Of a stretch of 64,000 bases of DNA, positions 1-8,827 are shown one piece after another. This stretch comes from JAGDZR01 sp049115695 (GTDB lineage Bacteria > Bacteroidota > Bacteroidia > Cytophagales > Cyclobacteriaceae). The DNA lies in contig JAGDZR010000017.1 in NCBI GenBank assembly GCA_049115695.1, forward strand, positions 248,001 to 312,000, given 5' to 3'. Below the pieces are notes generated by a model. That model was not told the origin of the DNA and did not search any database. It worked only from the letters and a program-made list of their open reading frames with translations. The number at the start of each line of letters is the position of its first letter. Within the stretch, counting starts at the first letter, position 1. A program made the translations under genes and the position numbers.

Positions 1-416
1 TCTGGAAGAAAAGCATCATAAAATACCAAGGAGCTACTGTAGCCAAGACTCGCAAGAATTACACAGAGTATCCCCCATTCCAACGAGTCAATTCCGGTGA
101 AGAAAAACATTCCCAAACAAGCACTGGAACCCAGGTAGGTAAAGAATTTTAAATACGCTTTCTTTTCGCCGGTATAGTCAGCAATTCCAGATAGAATGGG
201 GAGCATGATAGCAGAGAGCAAATAGGAAAATGAGATGGCATAACTGTACAATACTGAATTGACCAGCTCAAACCCGAAGAAGTTCACAGGTCCTGCTGTC
301 TCCGTAACTTTTGTATAGTAAATAGGGAAAATAGTTGTGTTGATCACAAGGTTGTAGACTGAATTGGACCAATCGTACATGCACCAGGCATTGATCGTGT
401 TGGAGTATTTTTTCAT
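1..416 (-). CDS. MFS transporter, UMF1/Atg22-like (5' part only)
   Basis: Translating the minus strand from the ATG at 416 gives an open frame that runs off the window. It begins MKKYSNTINAWCMYDWSNSV and continues with the NLVINTTIFPIYY stretch. The NAWxxYDWxNSxYNLVIxTTIFPIYY pattern is typical of bacterial UMF1-type major facilitator proteins related to vacuolar Atg22 permeases. About 138 residues are visible, with three or four hydrophobic segments and the loop GIADYTGEKKAYLKFF, which resembles the MFS loop 2-3 motif. It is an inner-membrane transporter of unknown substrate; the C-terminal part lies outside the window. The gene is divergent from the phosphorylase-like gene that follows. Confidence 0.8.
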   Translation of the reverse strand, partial: MKKYSNTINAWCMYDWSNSVYNLVINTTIFPIYYTKVTETAGPVNFFGFELVNSVLYSYAISFSYLLSAIMLPILSGIADYTGEKKAYLKFFTYLGSSACLGMFFFTGIDSLEWGILCVILASLGYSSSLVFYDAFLP

Positions 417-600
417 TTGAGCGGTTAAATTAGTGTTTTTCTAATGTTTGGTTCCAATCATTGAAATAATATGGATTGCACTTAGGAAAGAAAATAAGTT
501 TCGCAAACGGTTGTGAATTTCATTTCAGAAATGAAATGCTCTTGTTAAGACCACTCTTCAATTGATATCTTCTAAATTCACGGCTTCAAAATTTGACGAT

Positions 601-2238
601 ATGACAAAATATAATAGCTGGTTTCATCCATATAAGCCAGCCAAAGAATACAATAAGAAGGTTGCTTACTTCAGTATGGAGTTTGCGGTTGATCAGGCAT
701 TGAAGACTTATTCTGGAGGACTAGGCTTCCTCGCAGGCTCTCATATGAAGAGTGCATGCGACCTCAAACAAAATTTGATTGGAGTTGGGATGTTGTGGAA
801 GTATGGTTACTACGATCAGGTTCGAAAAGAAGATCAAAGCCTGGGGACACAGTTTGTTGAGAAGAATTACACTTTTTTGGAAGACACGGGATTGGAATTT
901 GAAATTACCATTCTCGACAATGCGCATGTGAAGGTAAAGGCTTATGTCCTTAAGCCAGAAATATTTGGTTCAGTTCCACTTTATCTTTTGAGTACAGACG
1001 TAGAAGGAAATGATCACCTTTCCAGAACCATTACTGATCGATTGTACGATGCAAATGACCTGACCCGGATTTCTCAAAGTATTGTGCTTGGTGTTGGTGG
1101 AGCGAAGCTGGTCGAACACCTTGGTGGAGCAGATGTCTATCACCTAAATGAGGGTCATGGCCTTCCTGCCTTTCATTATCTAAAGGACAAAGGTGTAGGA
1201 CGGGATCAATTTGTATTTACAACTCATACTCCCGAAAAAGCGGGAAATGAAGAGCGAGATGGTATGTTCCTCAATCGAATGGGATTTTTTGGTCGAAAGC
1301 TCTCTGATAAAGAGCTGAATGAGATTACCCTTGATAATGGCATGCTTAGCTATACGGTGGATGCTCTTAGGCTTGCAAAAAAATCAAATGCAGTTTCCAA
1401 GCTTCATGCCGAGGTTTCTAAAGAAATGTGGAAAGATTTTGATGACACGAGTGAAATCATTCCGATTACAAATGCACAGCATCAGGAATCCTGGCAGGAT
1501 AAGCAAATTCAGAAAGCGTTTGAGAAAAAGGATGCAAAAGCATACAGGAAAAGAAAGCTTGAACTAAAGAAAGAATTGTTCAAAGAAGTGCTGAATCAAA
1601 CGGGTAAAATGTTTGACCCTGATGTGTTGACAATAGTCTGGGCCAGACGATTTGCAGGTTATAAGAGAGCTGATTTGCTTCTTAGAGATATTCAGAAAAT
1701 TGAGGCGATACTCTCCAATAGTGAACAACCAGTGCAGATCATTTGGGCAGGAAAGCCTTACCCCAGGGATTTTGAAGCCATTAAAGTATTCAATGAGTTG
1801 ATACGATTCAGTAAGTATCGTCACAATTGTGCAGTACTCATCGGTTACGAAATGGCGTTATCCAGATTGCTGAAAACTGGATCTGATATATGGCTGAATA
1901 ATCCACGAATTACCAGAGAAGCATCAGGTACCAGCGGAATGACTGCTGCGATGAACGGGTCGGTCAATGTATCAACCAATGATGGATGGATTCCAGAGTT
2001 TGTAAAGGATGGAGTGAATTGCTTTGTTCTACCAGAACTAGATCATGAATTACCACATCAGACCATGGATGATTTGGACGCTAAAAACCTATATGAGATT
2101 TTATCTGAGCGAGTAATTCCAACGTTCTACGATACACCCGATAAATGGACAGAGATCGTCTTCAGTAGTATTGAAGGTGTAGTTCCTGCATTTACTAGTA
2201 GAAGAATGGCGGATCAGTATTATAAGGAATTGTATTGA
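601..2238 (+). CDS. glgP: alpha-glucan phosphorylase-like protein (GT35) lacking the PLP lysine
   Basis: 545 residues, matching the short glucan phosphorylase subfamily. Family signatures seen: VAYFSMEF and YSGGLGFLAGSHMKSACDL at the N-terminus, FTTHTPEKAGNEERD mid-protein, VWARRFAGYKRADLLL, IWAGKPYPRDFEA, and WLNNPRITREASGTSGM near the C-terminus. The family normally degrades glycogen or maltodextrin to glucose-1-phosphate using a pyridoxal phosphate bound to the Lys of the GTSxMK motif. Here the equivalent position (residue 448) is Thr (GTSGMTAAMNG), so phosphorolysis is doubtful. An in-frame TTG at 562 would add 13 residues; the ATG at 601 is preferred because MTKYNSWFHPY precedes the conserved region directly. 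A terminator follows the stop. Confidence 0.8.
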   Translation: MTKYNSWFHPYKPAKEYNKKVAYFSMEFAVDQALKTYSGGLGFLAGSHMKSACDLKQNLIGVGMLWKYGYYDQVRKEDQSLGTQFVEKNYTFLEDTGLEFEITILDNAHVKVKAYVLKPEIFGSVPLYLLSTDVEGNDHLSRTITDRLYDANDLTRISQSIVLGVGGAKLVEHLGGADVYHLNEGHGLPAFHYLKDKGVGRDQFVFTTHTPEKAGNEERDGMFLNRMGFFGRKLSDKELNEITLDNGMLSYTVDALRLAKKSNAVSKLHAEVSKEMWKDFDDTSEIIPITNAQHQESWQDKQIQKAFEKKDAKAYRKRKLELKKELFKEVLNQTGKMFDPDVLTIVWARRFAGYKRADLLLRDIQKIEAILSNSEQPVQIIWAGKPYPRDFEAIKVFNELIRFSKYRHNCAVLIGYEMALSRLLKTGSDIWLNNPRITREASGTSGMTAAMNGSVNVSTNDGWIPEFVKDGVNCFVLPELDHELPHQTMDDLDAKNLYEILSERVIPTFYDTPDKWTEIVFSSIEGVVPAFTSRRMADQYYKELY

Positions 2239-2262
2239 GGATGAAATAATATTTAAGCAAGG

Positions 2263-2290
2263 AAGGCCACCCATTCGAGTGGCCTTTTTT
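2263..2290 (+). terminator. Rho-independent terminator after glucan phosphorylase-like gene
   Basis: Arms AAGGCCAC (2263-2270) and GTGGCCTT (2279-2286) pair perfectly around an 8-nt loop and run into six T residues. It lies 25 nt after the stop codon at 2238. Confidence 0.85.
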
Positions 2291-2389
2291 GTTGCCGTTG
2301 AAATATTTTATTCGGAGTAAAGGGATAACCAATATAAATTTGGAACCTTTAAGCCATGTTTGTCTAAGGACCCAGTTGCTAAGAACCAA

Positions 2390-3976
2390 ATGAAACCACC
2401 AACCCTGGAGTTGATTGAATACATCAATGCTAAAACGAATAAGAGTGTTTATGGTCTGGACACCAATTACAACTACTTATTCTTTAATCAAACGCATGTC
2501 CGTGATATGCAGGAGAGATTCGGAGTATCGGTATCCATAGGTGATAACAACATAGCGTTGATTGCTAGTGAACAAGTGGATGTTTTTAAGCAACTATATG
2601 ATAAGGGCCTATCGGGCAAAGCATTTACCGACACGCAGCAATTTGACGAGGATTATTTTGATTTTGAATTCTTCCCCATTTCCTCGAATGACTCAGTGAC
2701 TGGGGTAATTGTTGAGGCCACCAATGTAAGTGCACGAGTAGCTGTCGAGCATGAACTTAGAGATCATAAGCACAACCTGGAGCTTCAAATTGAAAAAGGG
2801 TCAGAAATAATTCTGGAGCAGAAAAATTTCTTTCAGTCAATAATAAACGAAGATCCCAGCGCCATCATGATTCGCGATGCAGAGGGCAGGCATGTTTTAG
2901 CAAACAAGTCAGCCGCTGAATTGTTTGAACTTGATCTGGACAATGTATTGGGTGCACGCTTGGATGATTTTCTTGAAGAAGGAAAAGATCTTCAGAAATT
3001 CATTCGGGAAGATCAGGATGTTTTGACCAATGGGGTATTAGTGGAAGGAGAGAGTAAGTTGGATCATAAGGGCCATCTTCATTGGCTATCAGGTAAAAAG
3101 AAATTAATCGAAACCAATGGGAAGAAATATGTACTTGGCGTCTACAGCGACATTACCTACCTCAAAAAAATTCAGGAAGAACAGGAACTGGCATATGCCA
3201 AGTTAGAAAAGGCATTGGATGACCTAAAGGAAATGCAATTGCGACTAGTCTCATCAGAGAAGATGGCGTCTATCGGCATGATTACCTCAGGGCTTGTACA
3301 TGAAATAAATAACCCGATCAACTTTGTTGCTGGCAATGTTGCTCCGCTGAAGTTGGACTTTGAAGAATTACTTGATGGTTTAAAAGAGAAGTTTGGGGAT
3401 GATCTTCCAGAGGATTTAAAAGAGACTATAGCGGAAATCCCAGTTTTGCTGGAAGGAGTTGAAGATGGAGCTTTGCGTGTGAAAAAACTAACAAAGCGAC
3501 TAAAACTCTTTGGTGATTCAAATACTGAATCAGAGAAATTGGTTAACATCAATGAGGCCATCAGATCTATCACACGTATCATGAGCCCCCAGATTATGGG
3601 GCGAGTTGAGATCATAGAAGACTTTGCTAAAGTGGAGGAAATACTCGCCGCTCCGGGAACTCTAAATCAGTTGATCATGAATCTTCTTGAAAATGCCATA
3701 CAATCCATCAGTGGAACTGGGCAGGTCACAATTCGAACAAGAAAGGAAGGCAGCAATAAAATTATTGAAGTGGAAGATTCCGGCTCGGGAATAGATGAAG
3801 AATTTGCCGAGAAAGTGTACGACCCATTTTTTACAACGAAAGGAGATAAGCATTCTGGGTTAGGATTAGCTATATGCAGAAGGATTGTATCTAAGATTGA
3901 AGGCGTGATGCATTTCAAACAATCCAATTCAGGAGGAACCATTTTCACCATTCAGATTCCTAATCAAAGAGTATAA
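2390..3976 (+). CDS. PAS-domain sensor histidine kinase
   Basis: 528 residues from the ATG at 2390; a TTG at 2360 would add ten. A TAAATTTG box at 2335-2342, similar to the Bacteroidota -7 element, puts the transcript start near 2349 and favours the ATG. No signal peptide or membrane segment is seen, so it is probably cytosolic. Order: a PAS-like fold (about 10-115), a coiled coil, a second PAS (about 145-260, FFQSIINEDPSAIMIRDAEG), a coiled coil, the HisKA H-box with His304 in GLVHEINNPINF, then HATPase_c with N box NLLENAIQSI, G1 DSGSGIDEEF and G2 SGLGLAICRRI. There is no receiver domain and no response regulator next to it, so the partner is unknown. The H-box HEINNPINF is typical of the NtrB-like HPK4 group. 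Confidence 0.88.
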   Translation: MKPPTLELIEYINAKTNKSVYGLDTNYNYLFFNQTHVRDMQERFGVSVSIGDNNIALIASEQVDVFKQLYDKGLSGKAFTDTQQFDEDYFDFEFFPISSNDSVTGVIVEATNVSARVAVEHELRDHKHNLELQIEKGSEIILEQKNFFQSIINEDPSAIMIRDAEGRHVLANKSAAELFELDLDNVLGARLDDFLEEGKDLQKFIREDQDVLTNGVLVEGESKLDHKGHLHWLSGKKKLIETNGKKYVLGVYSDITYLKKIQEEQELAYAKLEKALDDLKEMQLRLVSSEKMASIGMITSGLVHEINNPINFVAGNVAPLKLDFEELLDGLKEKFGDDLPEDLKETIAEIPVLLEGVEDGALRVKKLTKRLKLFGDSNTESEKLVNINEAIRSITRIMSPQIMGRVEIIEDFAKVEEILAAPGTLNQLIMNLLENAIQSISGTGQVTIRTRKEGSNKIIEVEDSGSGIDEEFAEKVYDPFFTTKGDKHSGLGLAICRRIVSKIEGVMHFKQSNSGGTIFTIQIPNQRV

Positions 3977-4077
3977 TTTTTTTACTGTTCAACCTTATTT
4001 TTCCATTTGAGCTTTTAAAATTCCGGTTTAGACATGCGTCTTGGGTAGAGAGACATAAGCACGTCACTTTTGCACTG

Positions 4078-4482
4078 ATGAGTACGATGAGTGAAATAAA
4101 CTTGGCTGAAGAAATTGTGAGTCTGTACCGAGGTGACTTGGTTACATCTGACTCCAATAGAACAGCGGAGGTAGAGGTAGAGCTATTCAGGTTGAATAAC
4201 CTCACCGTAAACGTTGTGCTCAGATATTACGGGCAAACCATCTCCTTTAAGGCTTCTCTGATTGAGGCAACAGAGGGCGTTATGTTTCGAGTCCAGGATA
4301 AGATTGCGAATAATTACATGTTGAGCGGTGAAAGTGGTTTTTTATATGATAGACCAAATATTCACGGTGGGTTCATCGATCGAATGGATGGGCTTTTTTT
4401 TCATATCAGTTTGAGACATTTCAAAGGGCAGCTTGAGGAGTTATGCTTTTTTGGTAAGAAGAATGCTATGCTTGAAGCATAG
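4078..4482 (+). CDS. hypothetical protein, 134 residues
   Basis: I do not recognise a family. The protein is soluble, has no signal peptide and looks mostly beta-stranded. It opens with a helix-like SEINLAEEIVSLYRGDL, then alternates charged and hydrophobic strands (AEVEVELFRLNNLTVNVVLRYY) and ends FFGKKNAMLEA. An alternative ATG is three codons downstream at 4087. It lies about 100 bp after the histidine kinase on the same strand and is closed by its own terminator. The adjacency suggests, but does not show, a link with the kinase. Confidence 0.65.
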   Translation: MSTMSEINLAEEIVSLYRGDLVTSDSNRTAEVEVELFRLNNLTVNVVLRYYGQTISFKASLIEATEGVMFRVQDKIANNYMLSGESGFLYDRPNIHGGFIDRMDGLFFHISLRHFKGQLEELCFFGKKNAMLEA

Positions 4483-4529
4483 TAGTGTATAGAGTAGATA
4501 GAAAGAGGGGACGAACAATCAGCTATGGA

Positions 4530-4556
4530 AGGGGGCACTTATGGTGCCCTTTTTTC
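4530..4556 (+). terminator. Rho-independent terminator, convergent intergenic
   Basis: GGGCAC (4533-4538) and GTGCCC (4544-4549) enclose a 5-nt loop and are followed by six T residues. It serves the 134-residue gene. An A-rich flank on the other side is weak, so use by the convergent hydrolase gene is uncertain. Confidence 0.8.
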
Positions 4557-4560
4557 ATAG

Positions 4561-5388
4561 TTAACTTAGCCTTCGATTGACCCAGTCCTTTATTTTTTCA
4601 AAAATTTCTGCCTTACACAAGTCATTATGAGGTTCGTGATAGGCCTCAGGAATTGATTCCCAATCAATTTTAGATGAATTTGAGACGAGCTGTTCAGTGG
4701 CATCATGATCAATTAATTGGTCTGCAGCTCCATGATATACCAGTCCTTGCACTTTTAATTTGCTCATATTCATTGGTAATTGAGCAATAGCATTAGATAC
4801 CTCAACGAACGTTCTTACCGAAATTTTGGTCGTTACGAGCGGATCATTTTTATAGGTTTCAACCACTTCAGGGATTCGACTTAATGTTTCAGGATTGAGT
4901 TCATTGTCCATTCGAAATTTGGGAAGGATGTTGGCGATGAACTGACCCGCTTTAACTTTCCATGCAGGAGGCTCAAATGCTAAACCTAGCCAAGGGTTTG
5001 ATGCAATAAACCCGGAAAGCTCCGTCGTGTTTCTACTCGTTACATAGCCCAACACAATCAATCCACCCATGCTTTGGCCAAACAAAAACATTGGGATATC
5101 AGTATAGTCGGCTCTGGCTGATTTGAGCAATTCTTCGACATCATTCAAGTAGTGATCAAATCCAGGCGTATGACCCTTGAGACCTTCAGAACGACCATGA
5201 CCTCTAAGGTCCATGCCAGCAACAGCTATGCCATTTTCATTGAGAAATTCGGCTAGTTCATCATATCGATCAATGTGTTCTCCGAATCCATGAACAATAC
5301 AGATGATTGCCTTTGCCTTTTCATGATGCCAAAATTTTCCATGAAGACGAGTACCGTCATTTCCGAAAATATCCATTAGTTCAGCCAT
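4561..5388 (-). CDS. alpha/beta hydrolase, monoacylglycerol lipase-like
   Basis: 275 residues of the serine aminopeptidase/hydrolase_4 type. The oxyanion-side motif is VHGFGEHIDRY, followed by GMDLRGHGRSEG and the nucleophile elbow GQSMGG. The Asp is in HGAADQLIDHDAT and the His in AYHEPHNDLCK. This set matches monoglyceride lipase/lysophospholipase enzymes, which cleave fatty acyl esters in the cytosol. The ATG at 5388 (MAELMDIFG) is chosen. A TTG at 5412 would add eight residues but overlaps the AATTTG sequence that resembles a -7 box. The gene is divergent from the patatin-like lipase gene, whose start lies 63 bp away, so both may belong to lipid turnover. Confidence 0.82.
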   Translation of the reverse strand: MAELMDIFGNDGTRLHGKFWHHEKAKAIICIVHGFGEHIDRYDELAEFLNENGIAVAGMDLRGHGRSEGLKGHTPGFDHYLNDVEELLKSARADYTDIPMFLFGQSMGGLIVLGYVTSRNTTELSGFIASNPWLGLAFEPPAWKVKAGQFIANILPKFRMDNELNPETLSRIPEVVETYKNDPLVTTKISVRTFVEVSNAIAQLPMNMSKLKVQGLVYHGAADQLIDHDATEQLVSNSSKIDWESIPEAYHEPHNDLCKAEIFEKIKDWVNRRLS

Positions 5389-5451
5389 GCTAAATCGATT
5401 TGAGTTGAGCAAATTATATAAATTGATTGAGAACCGACGTTGCTTTAAAGA

Positions 5452-7710
5452 ATGTCAATTTTTAAATCGCTGACACATACTTTTCCAGTTCAGTTGCTTT
5501 TTCATCATTTGAAGAATCATCTACTATTACTATTGCCATGGTTCATGTTTGTTGCGGCTATTACTGGAGGAATAGGGCGAGTTTACGGTATTCATTATCT
5601 GTTTTTAGATCCGGAGTATCTCAATGAAGTTGGATTTCTAAGTTTTTTTATCGTCGGGCTATCATTTGGCGTCTTTGTAATGGCCTATCAGATCACAAGC
5701 TATGTGCTATGTGGTCATATGTTTTCGTTTTTAGGAATTCTTCAGCGGCCATATTACAAATACACCATCAACAATGCTATGATCCCACTTTTTGGGTTGG
5801 TACTCTATGTGGTGACGATTGCGATTTTCCAATATCGAAATCAGCTGGGATTTTTTGAGACAGTTATTTCGATTGTCGCGGTTTTAGCAGGGGTTGTAAC
5901 TCAGCTTTTGATCATGACCAGCTATTTCAGGTTTACCAACCATGACATATTCAAGTACATGTCTGGAAGTGTGGATAGGCGACTCAAAAGAAACGTCATA
6001 GGCCGCATGACCGCTATGGACCGGTTGAAGATGGTAAAAAAGGTCAAACCTCAGGTGAAATTTTACTTGGATCAGCGATTGCGCTGGAGGAATTGCACTG
6101 GACTAGGAGATTTTCCCGATAAAGCCTCTATTATTCGGGTCTTTGATCAAAATCATTTCAATTCTGTAATGTTCGAATTGCTAATTGTAGTGGCGGTGCT
6201 TGTTTTGGGTTTTTTCATAGAACGACCTGTTGTTCAAATTCCTGCAGCTGCTAGTGTATTGCTGCTCTTTTCCATTTTGATAATGCTGATCGGTGCTGTT
6301 TCGTACTGGTTTCGGTCATGGGGAGTGGCCATCGTAATCGCACTATTTATAGCTGCAAATTATTCATCCACATTAGGTATAACAGATGGCATCAACCAGG
6401 CAGGTGGATTGAACTATGCAAAAGCGCCAGTAGAATACTCCCGCGAAATATTGGAGCAGCAACGAAACAAGCGCATTATTGAGGCGGACATATCGATTCA
6501 AAATCAATCATTAAATGGATGGCTGGAGAGACAGGATTCCTTACCGAAAATGGTGCTTGTATGCGTAAGTGGAGGAGGTCAACGAGCTGCGGTATGGGTG
6601 GTCAATGTGCTTCAGACCATTGATAAAAAGCTATCTGAAAGTATTATGGCGCAAACCGCTATCATCACCGGAGCTTCAGGGGGTATGATAGGCGCTTCAT
6701 ACTATCGAGAATTGTATAGACAACTTCAGTCCGGAGAAAAAATCGACTTGCAAAGTGCAGAATGGCCTGAGAGGATGGGTAGAGATAATTTGAATTCAAT
6801 CATTTTTAGTCTGGTAGTCAATGACGCCTTTTTCAAATTGGGAAGATACAAGGCGAACGGTATGACCTATAAGATGGATAGAGGGTATTTGTTTGAGAAA
6901 AACATGGAATACAATCTGAATGGAGTATTGAACAGGCCCTTGAGTGACTATTCACAATTGGTTAACCAGGGAGCAATCCCAAGGATGATTTTCAGTCCGA
7001 TAATTGCCAATGATGGTCGCAAATTGTACGTGTCTTCATCTCCGGTGAGTTATATGATGAAAAATGAGGCGAGCGATATCAAAATCAGGGGAATTGACTT
7101 TCAACGGCTCTTTGCAGATCATGGTGCTGATCAAATTAACTTTCAAACGGTATTGCGCATGTCCGCTTCTTTTCCCTATATCACTCCAACCATCAGCTTG
7201 CCAAGTGAACCCAGGATGGATGTAATGGATGCGGGCATCTCTGATAATTTTGGCATCTCTGATGGTCTGCAGTTTACGTATGTTTTCAAAGATTGGATTG
7301 AGACAAATACTTCTGGAGTGGTGATGGTGGTGATACGCGACACACGAAAACTTGCACCCATTGAGCCAAGGTCAAATCCTTCGATAATAGATCGATTTAC
7401 CAATCCGATAGCCAATGTCTACAACAATCTTAGTAACATGCAGGATATCGTCAATGACAATCAATTGAAGGCAGCCAGAGATTGGCTTGGCGTGCCGCTG
7501 GAGATGATTTCTTTCGAATATGACACCTACTCTTCATTTGATCAGGTTAACTATTCATTTGATTCAAAACGGACACTACGAACAGAAATCGAACGGGCTT
7601 CATTAAGCTGGCATTTGACTGAGGCGGAAAAGAAAAACATTAAGGAGAATATTGATGCTCCTCATAACCGCAAGGCATTGGTTAGACTCCATCAATTGAT
7701 AGATCAGTGA
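5452..7710 (+). CDS. membrane-anchored patatin-like phospholipase
   Basis: 752 residues. The first 300 or so residues hold six to eight hydrophobic segments in two blocks (about 15-150 and 235-305), separated by a basic cytosolic loop (KMVKKVKPQVKFYLDQRLRWR). The rest is a patatin-like domain with the glycine-rich oxyanion motif SGGGQRAA (about 376), nucleophile Ser409 in GASGG, and catalytic Asp593 in DAGISDNFG. Patatin enzymes are Ser-Asp dyad acyl hydrolases acting on membrane lipids. Most patatins are soluble or carry a beta-barrel, so the polytopic N-terminus is less common. The C-terminal block (680-750) is helical, with no assigned fold. Confidence 0.78.
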   Translation: MSIFKSLTHTFPVQLLFHHLKNHLLLLLPWFMFVAAITGGIGRVYGIHYLFLDPEYLNEVGFLSFFIVGLSFGVFVMAYQITSYVLCGHMFSFLGILQRPYYKYTINNAMIPLFGLVLYVVTIAIFQYRNQLGFFETVISIVAVLAGVVTQLLIMTSYFRFTNHDIFKYMSGSVDRRLKRNVIGRMTAMDRLKMVKKVKPQVKFYLDQRLRWRNCTGLGDFPDKASIIRVFDQNHFNSVMFELLIVVAVLVLGFFIERPVVQIPAAASVLLLFSILIMLIGAVSYWFRSWGVAIVIALFIAANYSSTLGITDGINQAGGLNYAKAPVEYSREILEQQRNKRIIEADISIQNQSLNGWLERQDSLPKMVLVCVSGGGQRAAVWVVNVLQTIDKKLSESIMAQTAIITGASGGMIGASYYRELYRQLQSGEKIDLQSAEWPERMGRDNLNSIIFSLVVNDAFFKLGRYKANGMTYKMDRGYLFEKNMEYNLNGVLNRPLSDYSQLVNQGAIPRMIFSPIIANDGRKLYVSSSPVSYMMKNEASDIKIRGIDFQRLFADHGADQINFQTVLRMSASFPYITPTISLPSEPRMDVMDAGISDNFGISDGLQFTYVFKDWIETNTSGVVMVVIRDTRKLAPIEPRSNPSIIDRFTNPIANVYNNLSNMQDIVNDNQLKAARDWLGVPLEMISFEYDTYSSFDQVNYSFDSKRTLRTEIERASLSWHLTEAEKKNIKENIDAPHNRKALVRLHQLIDQ

Positions 7711-7716
7711 TAGAGA

Positions 7717-8007
7717 CTAGATGACTTGATTAAAGTGCTCTACGACAGGAAATGGGTCGTAGTAGTGGTGCAGTATTCTTTTCCATTCAAGGTATTCGCT
7801 GGATTGACGAAACCCGATGGTGTGATCTTCCAACTTCTCCCATTTGACCAGTAGCAAGTACTTATTCTCTTTTTCCAGACAGTGATGGAGCGTATGCTCA
7901 AGATATCCGGGAATTGCACTGATATATTGTCCGGCCTCTTTAAAGTCTTGTTCAAACTCAGGCAGTAGATCCGGTTTTACCTCGAGCATGGCAGCTTCTA
8001 ATATCAT
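7717..8007 (-). CDS. antibiotic biosynthesis monooxygenase (ABM) family protein
   Basis: 96 residues, the usual length of a single ABM (dimeric ferredoxin-like) domain. It opens MILEAAMLEVKPDLLPEFEQDF, has the central IPGYLEHTLHHCLEKENKY segment and the WEKLEDHTIGFRQSSEYLEW motif. Related proteins include quinol monooxygenase YgiN and heme-degrading enzymes, but many members have no proven activity. It is convergent with the patatin gene and sits 24 bp downstream of the DUF2461 gene on the same strand, so the two are probably cotranscribed. Confidence 0.82.
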   Translation of the reverse strand: MILEAAMLEVKPDLLPEFEQDFKEAGQYISAIPGYLEHTLHHCLEKENKYLLLVKWEKLEDHTIGFRQSSEYLEWKRILHHYYDPFPVVEHFNQVI

Positions 8008-8031
8008 TTCTCAGGTTTACGTTAAACTTAA

Positions 8032-8700
8032 CTAGGTGATGGCTTTTAATAAAAATTCATTCAAAGGACGCATGGTTTGCCAGTACACAACGACCGTTTC
8101 CAGTAGTTTTGGACTTGTAATGAGAGAGGGTTTGTCTTCTCTTATGAAATAGAATTGCTTGTTGGCCAAAATGGGCAGGTCATCTGTGTGAGGTTGCAAT
8201 TCCTTGGGAATGCGTTTCATTTTTTCACCTTGTATTTCACCAAAAGTGGTTTTGAAGTCTTTGTTAGAGATGAGTTCATTAAACGTCTCCGGGTGTGCCT
8301 GAATGGCAGTTCTGATTTTACTAAGCTGCTCTTTATCGGGACCGAAACAGCCACCCATAATTCCCAGCATTTGCGGGCTCATTCTGATGAATATGCCAGG
8401 AATGCTTTTATCTTTTCTTCCTTTATGACTCACAAAGGCAGTATAGTGGAGATTGTAAGGAGATTTATCTTTGGAGAATCTGATGTCCTTATTGATACGA
8501 AGGATACAATTTTTGGCCAAAATGTCAAGTGTCAGATCTTGGGTTTGTAGCGCAACGATCAAATCGCTAATAAAGCATTCAAATGGGTTTTTCACACTCG
8601 ATTCATATCTCTTTTTTTGACTATGAAACCATTCTTTGTTGTTGTTTTCTGATAGTTCAGTAAAAAATTTGATGAAGTCGTCCGTAAAGTATTGTGCCAT
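8032..8700 (-). CDS. DUF2461 (TIGR02453) family protein
   Basis: 222 residues, the usual family length. It begins with FTDDFIKFFTELSENNNKEWFHSQKKRYESS and carries the LRINKDIRFSKDKSPY motif that defines the family. The function is unknown across the family. The sequence is soluble, with no signal peptide. It is the upstream gene of a two-gene minus-strand unit with the ABM protein. Confidence 0.85.
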   Translation of the reverse strand: MAQYFTDDFIKFFTELSENNNKEWFHSQKKRYESSVKNPFECFISDLIVALQTQDLTLDILAKNCILRINKDIRFSKDKSPYNLHYTAFVSHKGRKDKSIPGIFIRMSPQMLGIMGGCFGPDKEQLSKIRTAIQAHPETFNELISNKDFKTTFGEIQGEKMKRIPKELQPHTDDLPILANKQFYFIREDKPSLITSPKLLETVVVYWQTMRPLNEFLLKAIT

Positions 8701-8827
8701 CGTTGATCTGTTTAATTGGATAAAATAAATGATTCTTACTGTTTAGACTAGTTTGCACCAGGATTCGGACGAGAAATCTCATTTTTTTTCAAAATTGTAT
8801 CCCTTATTTTGACATTAAAATTCAAAG

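Noticed and set aside
3172..3615. 147-codon minus-strand frame inside the histidine kinase
   Set aside because: Low-complexity Ser/Phe composition, typical antisense shadow of the HisKA region.
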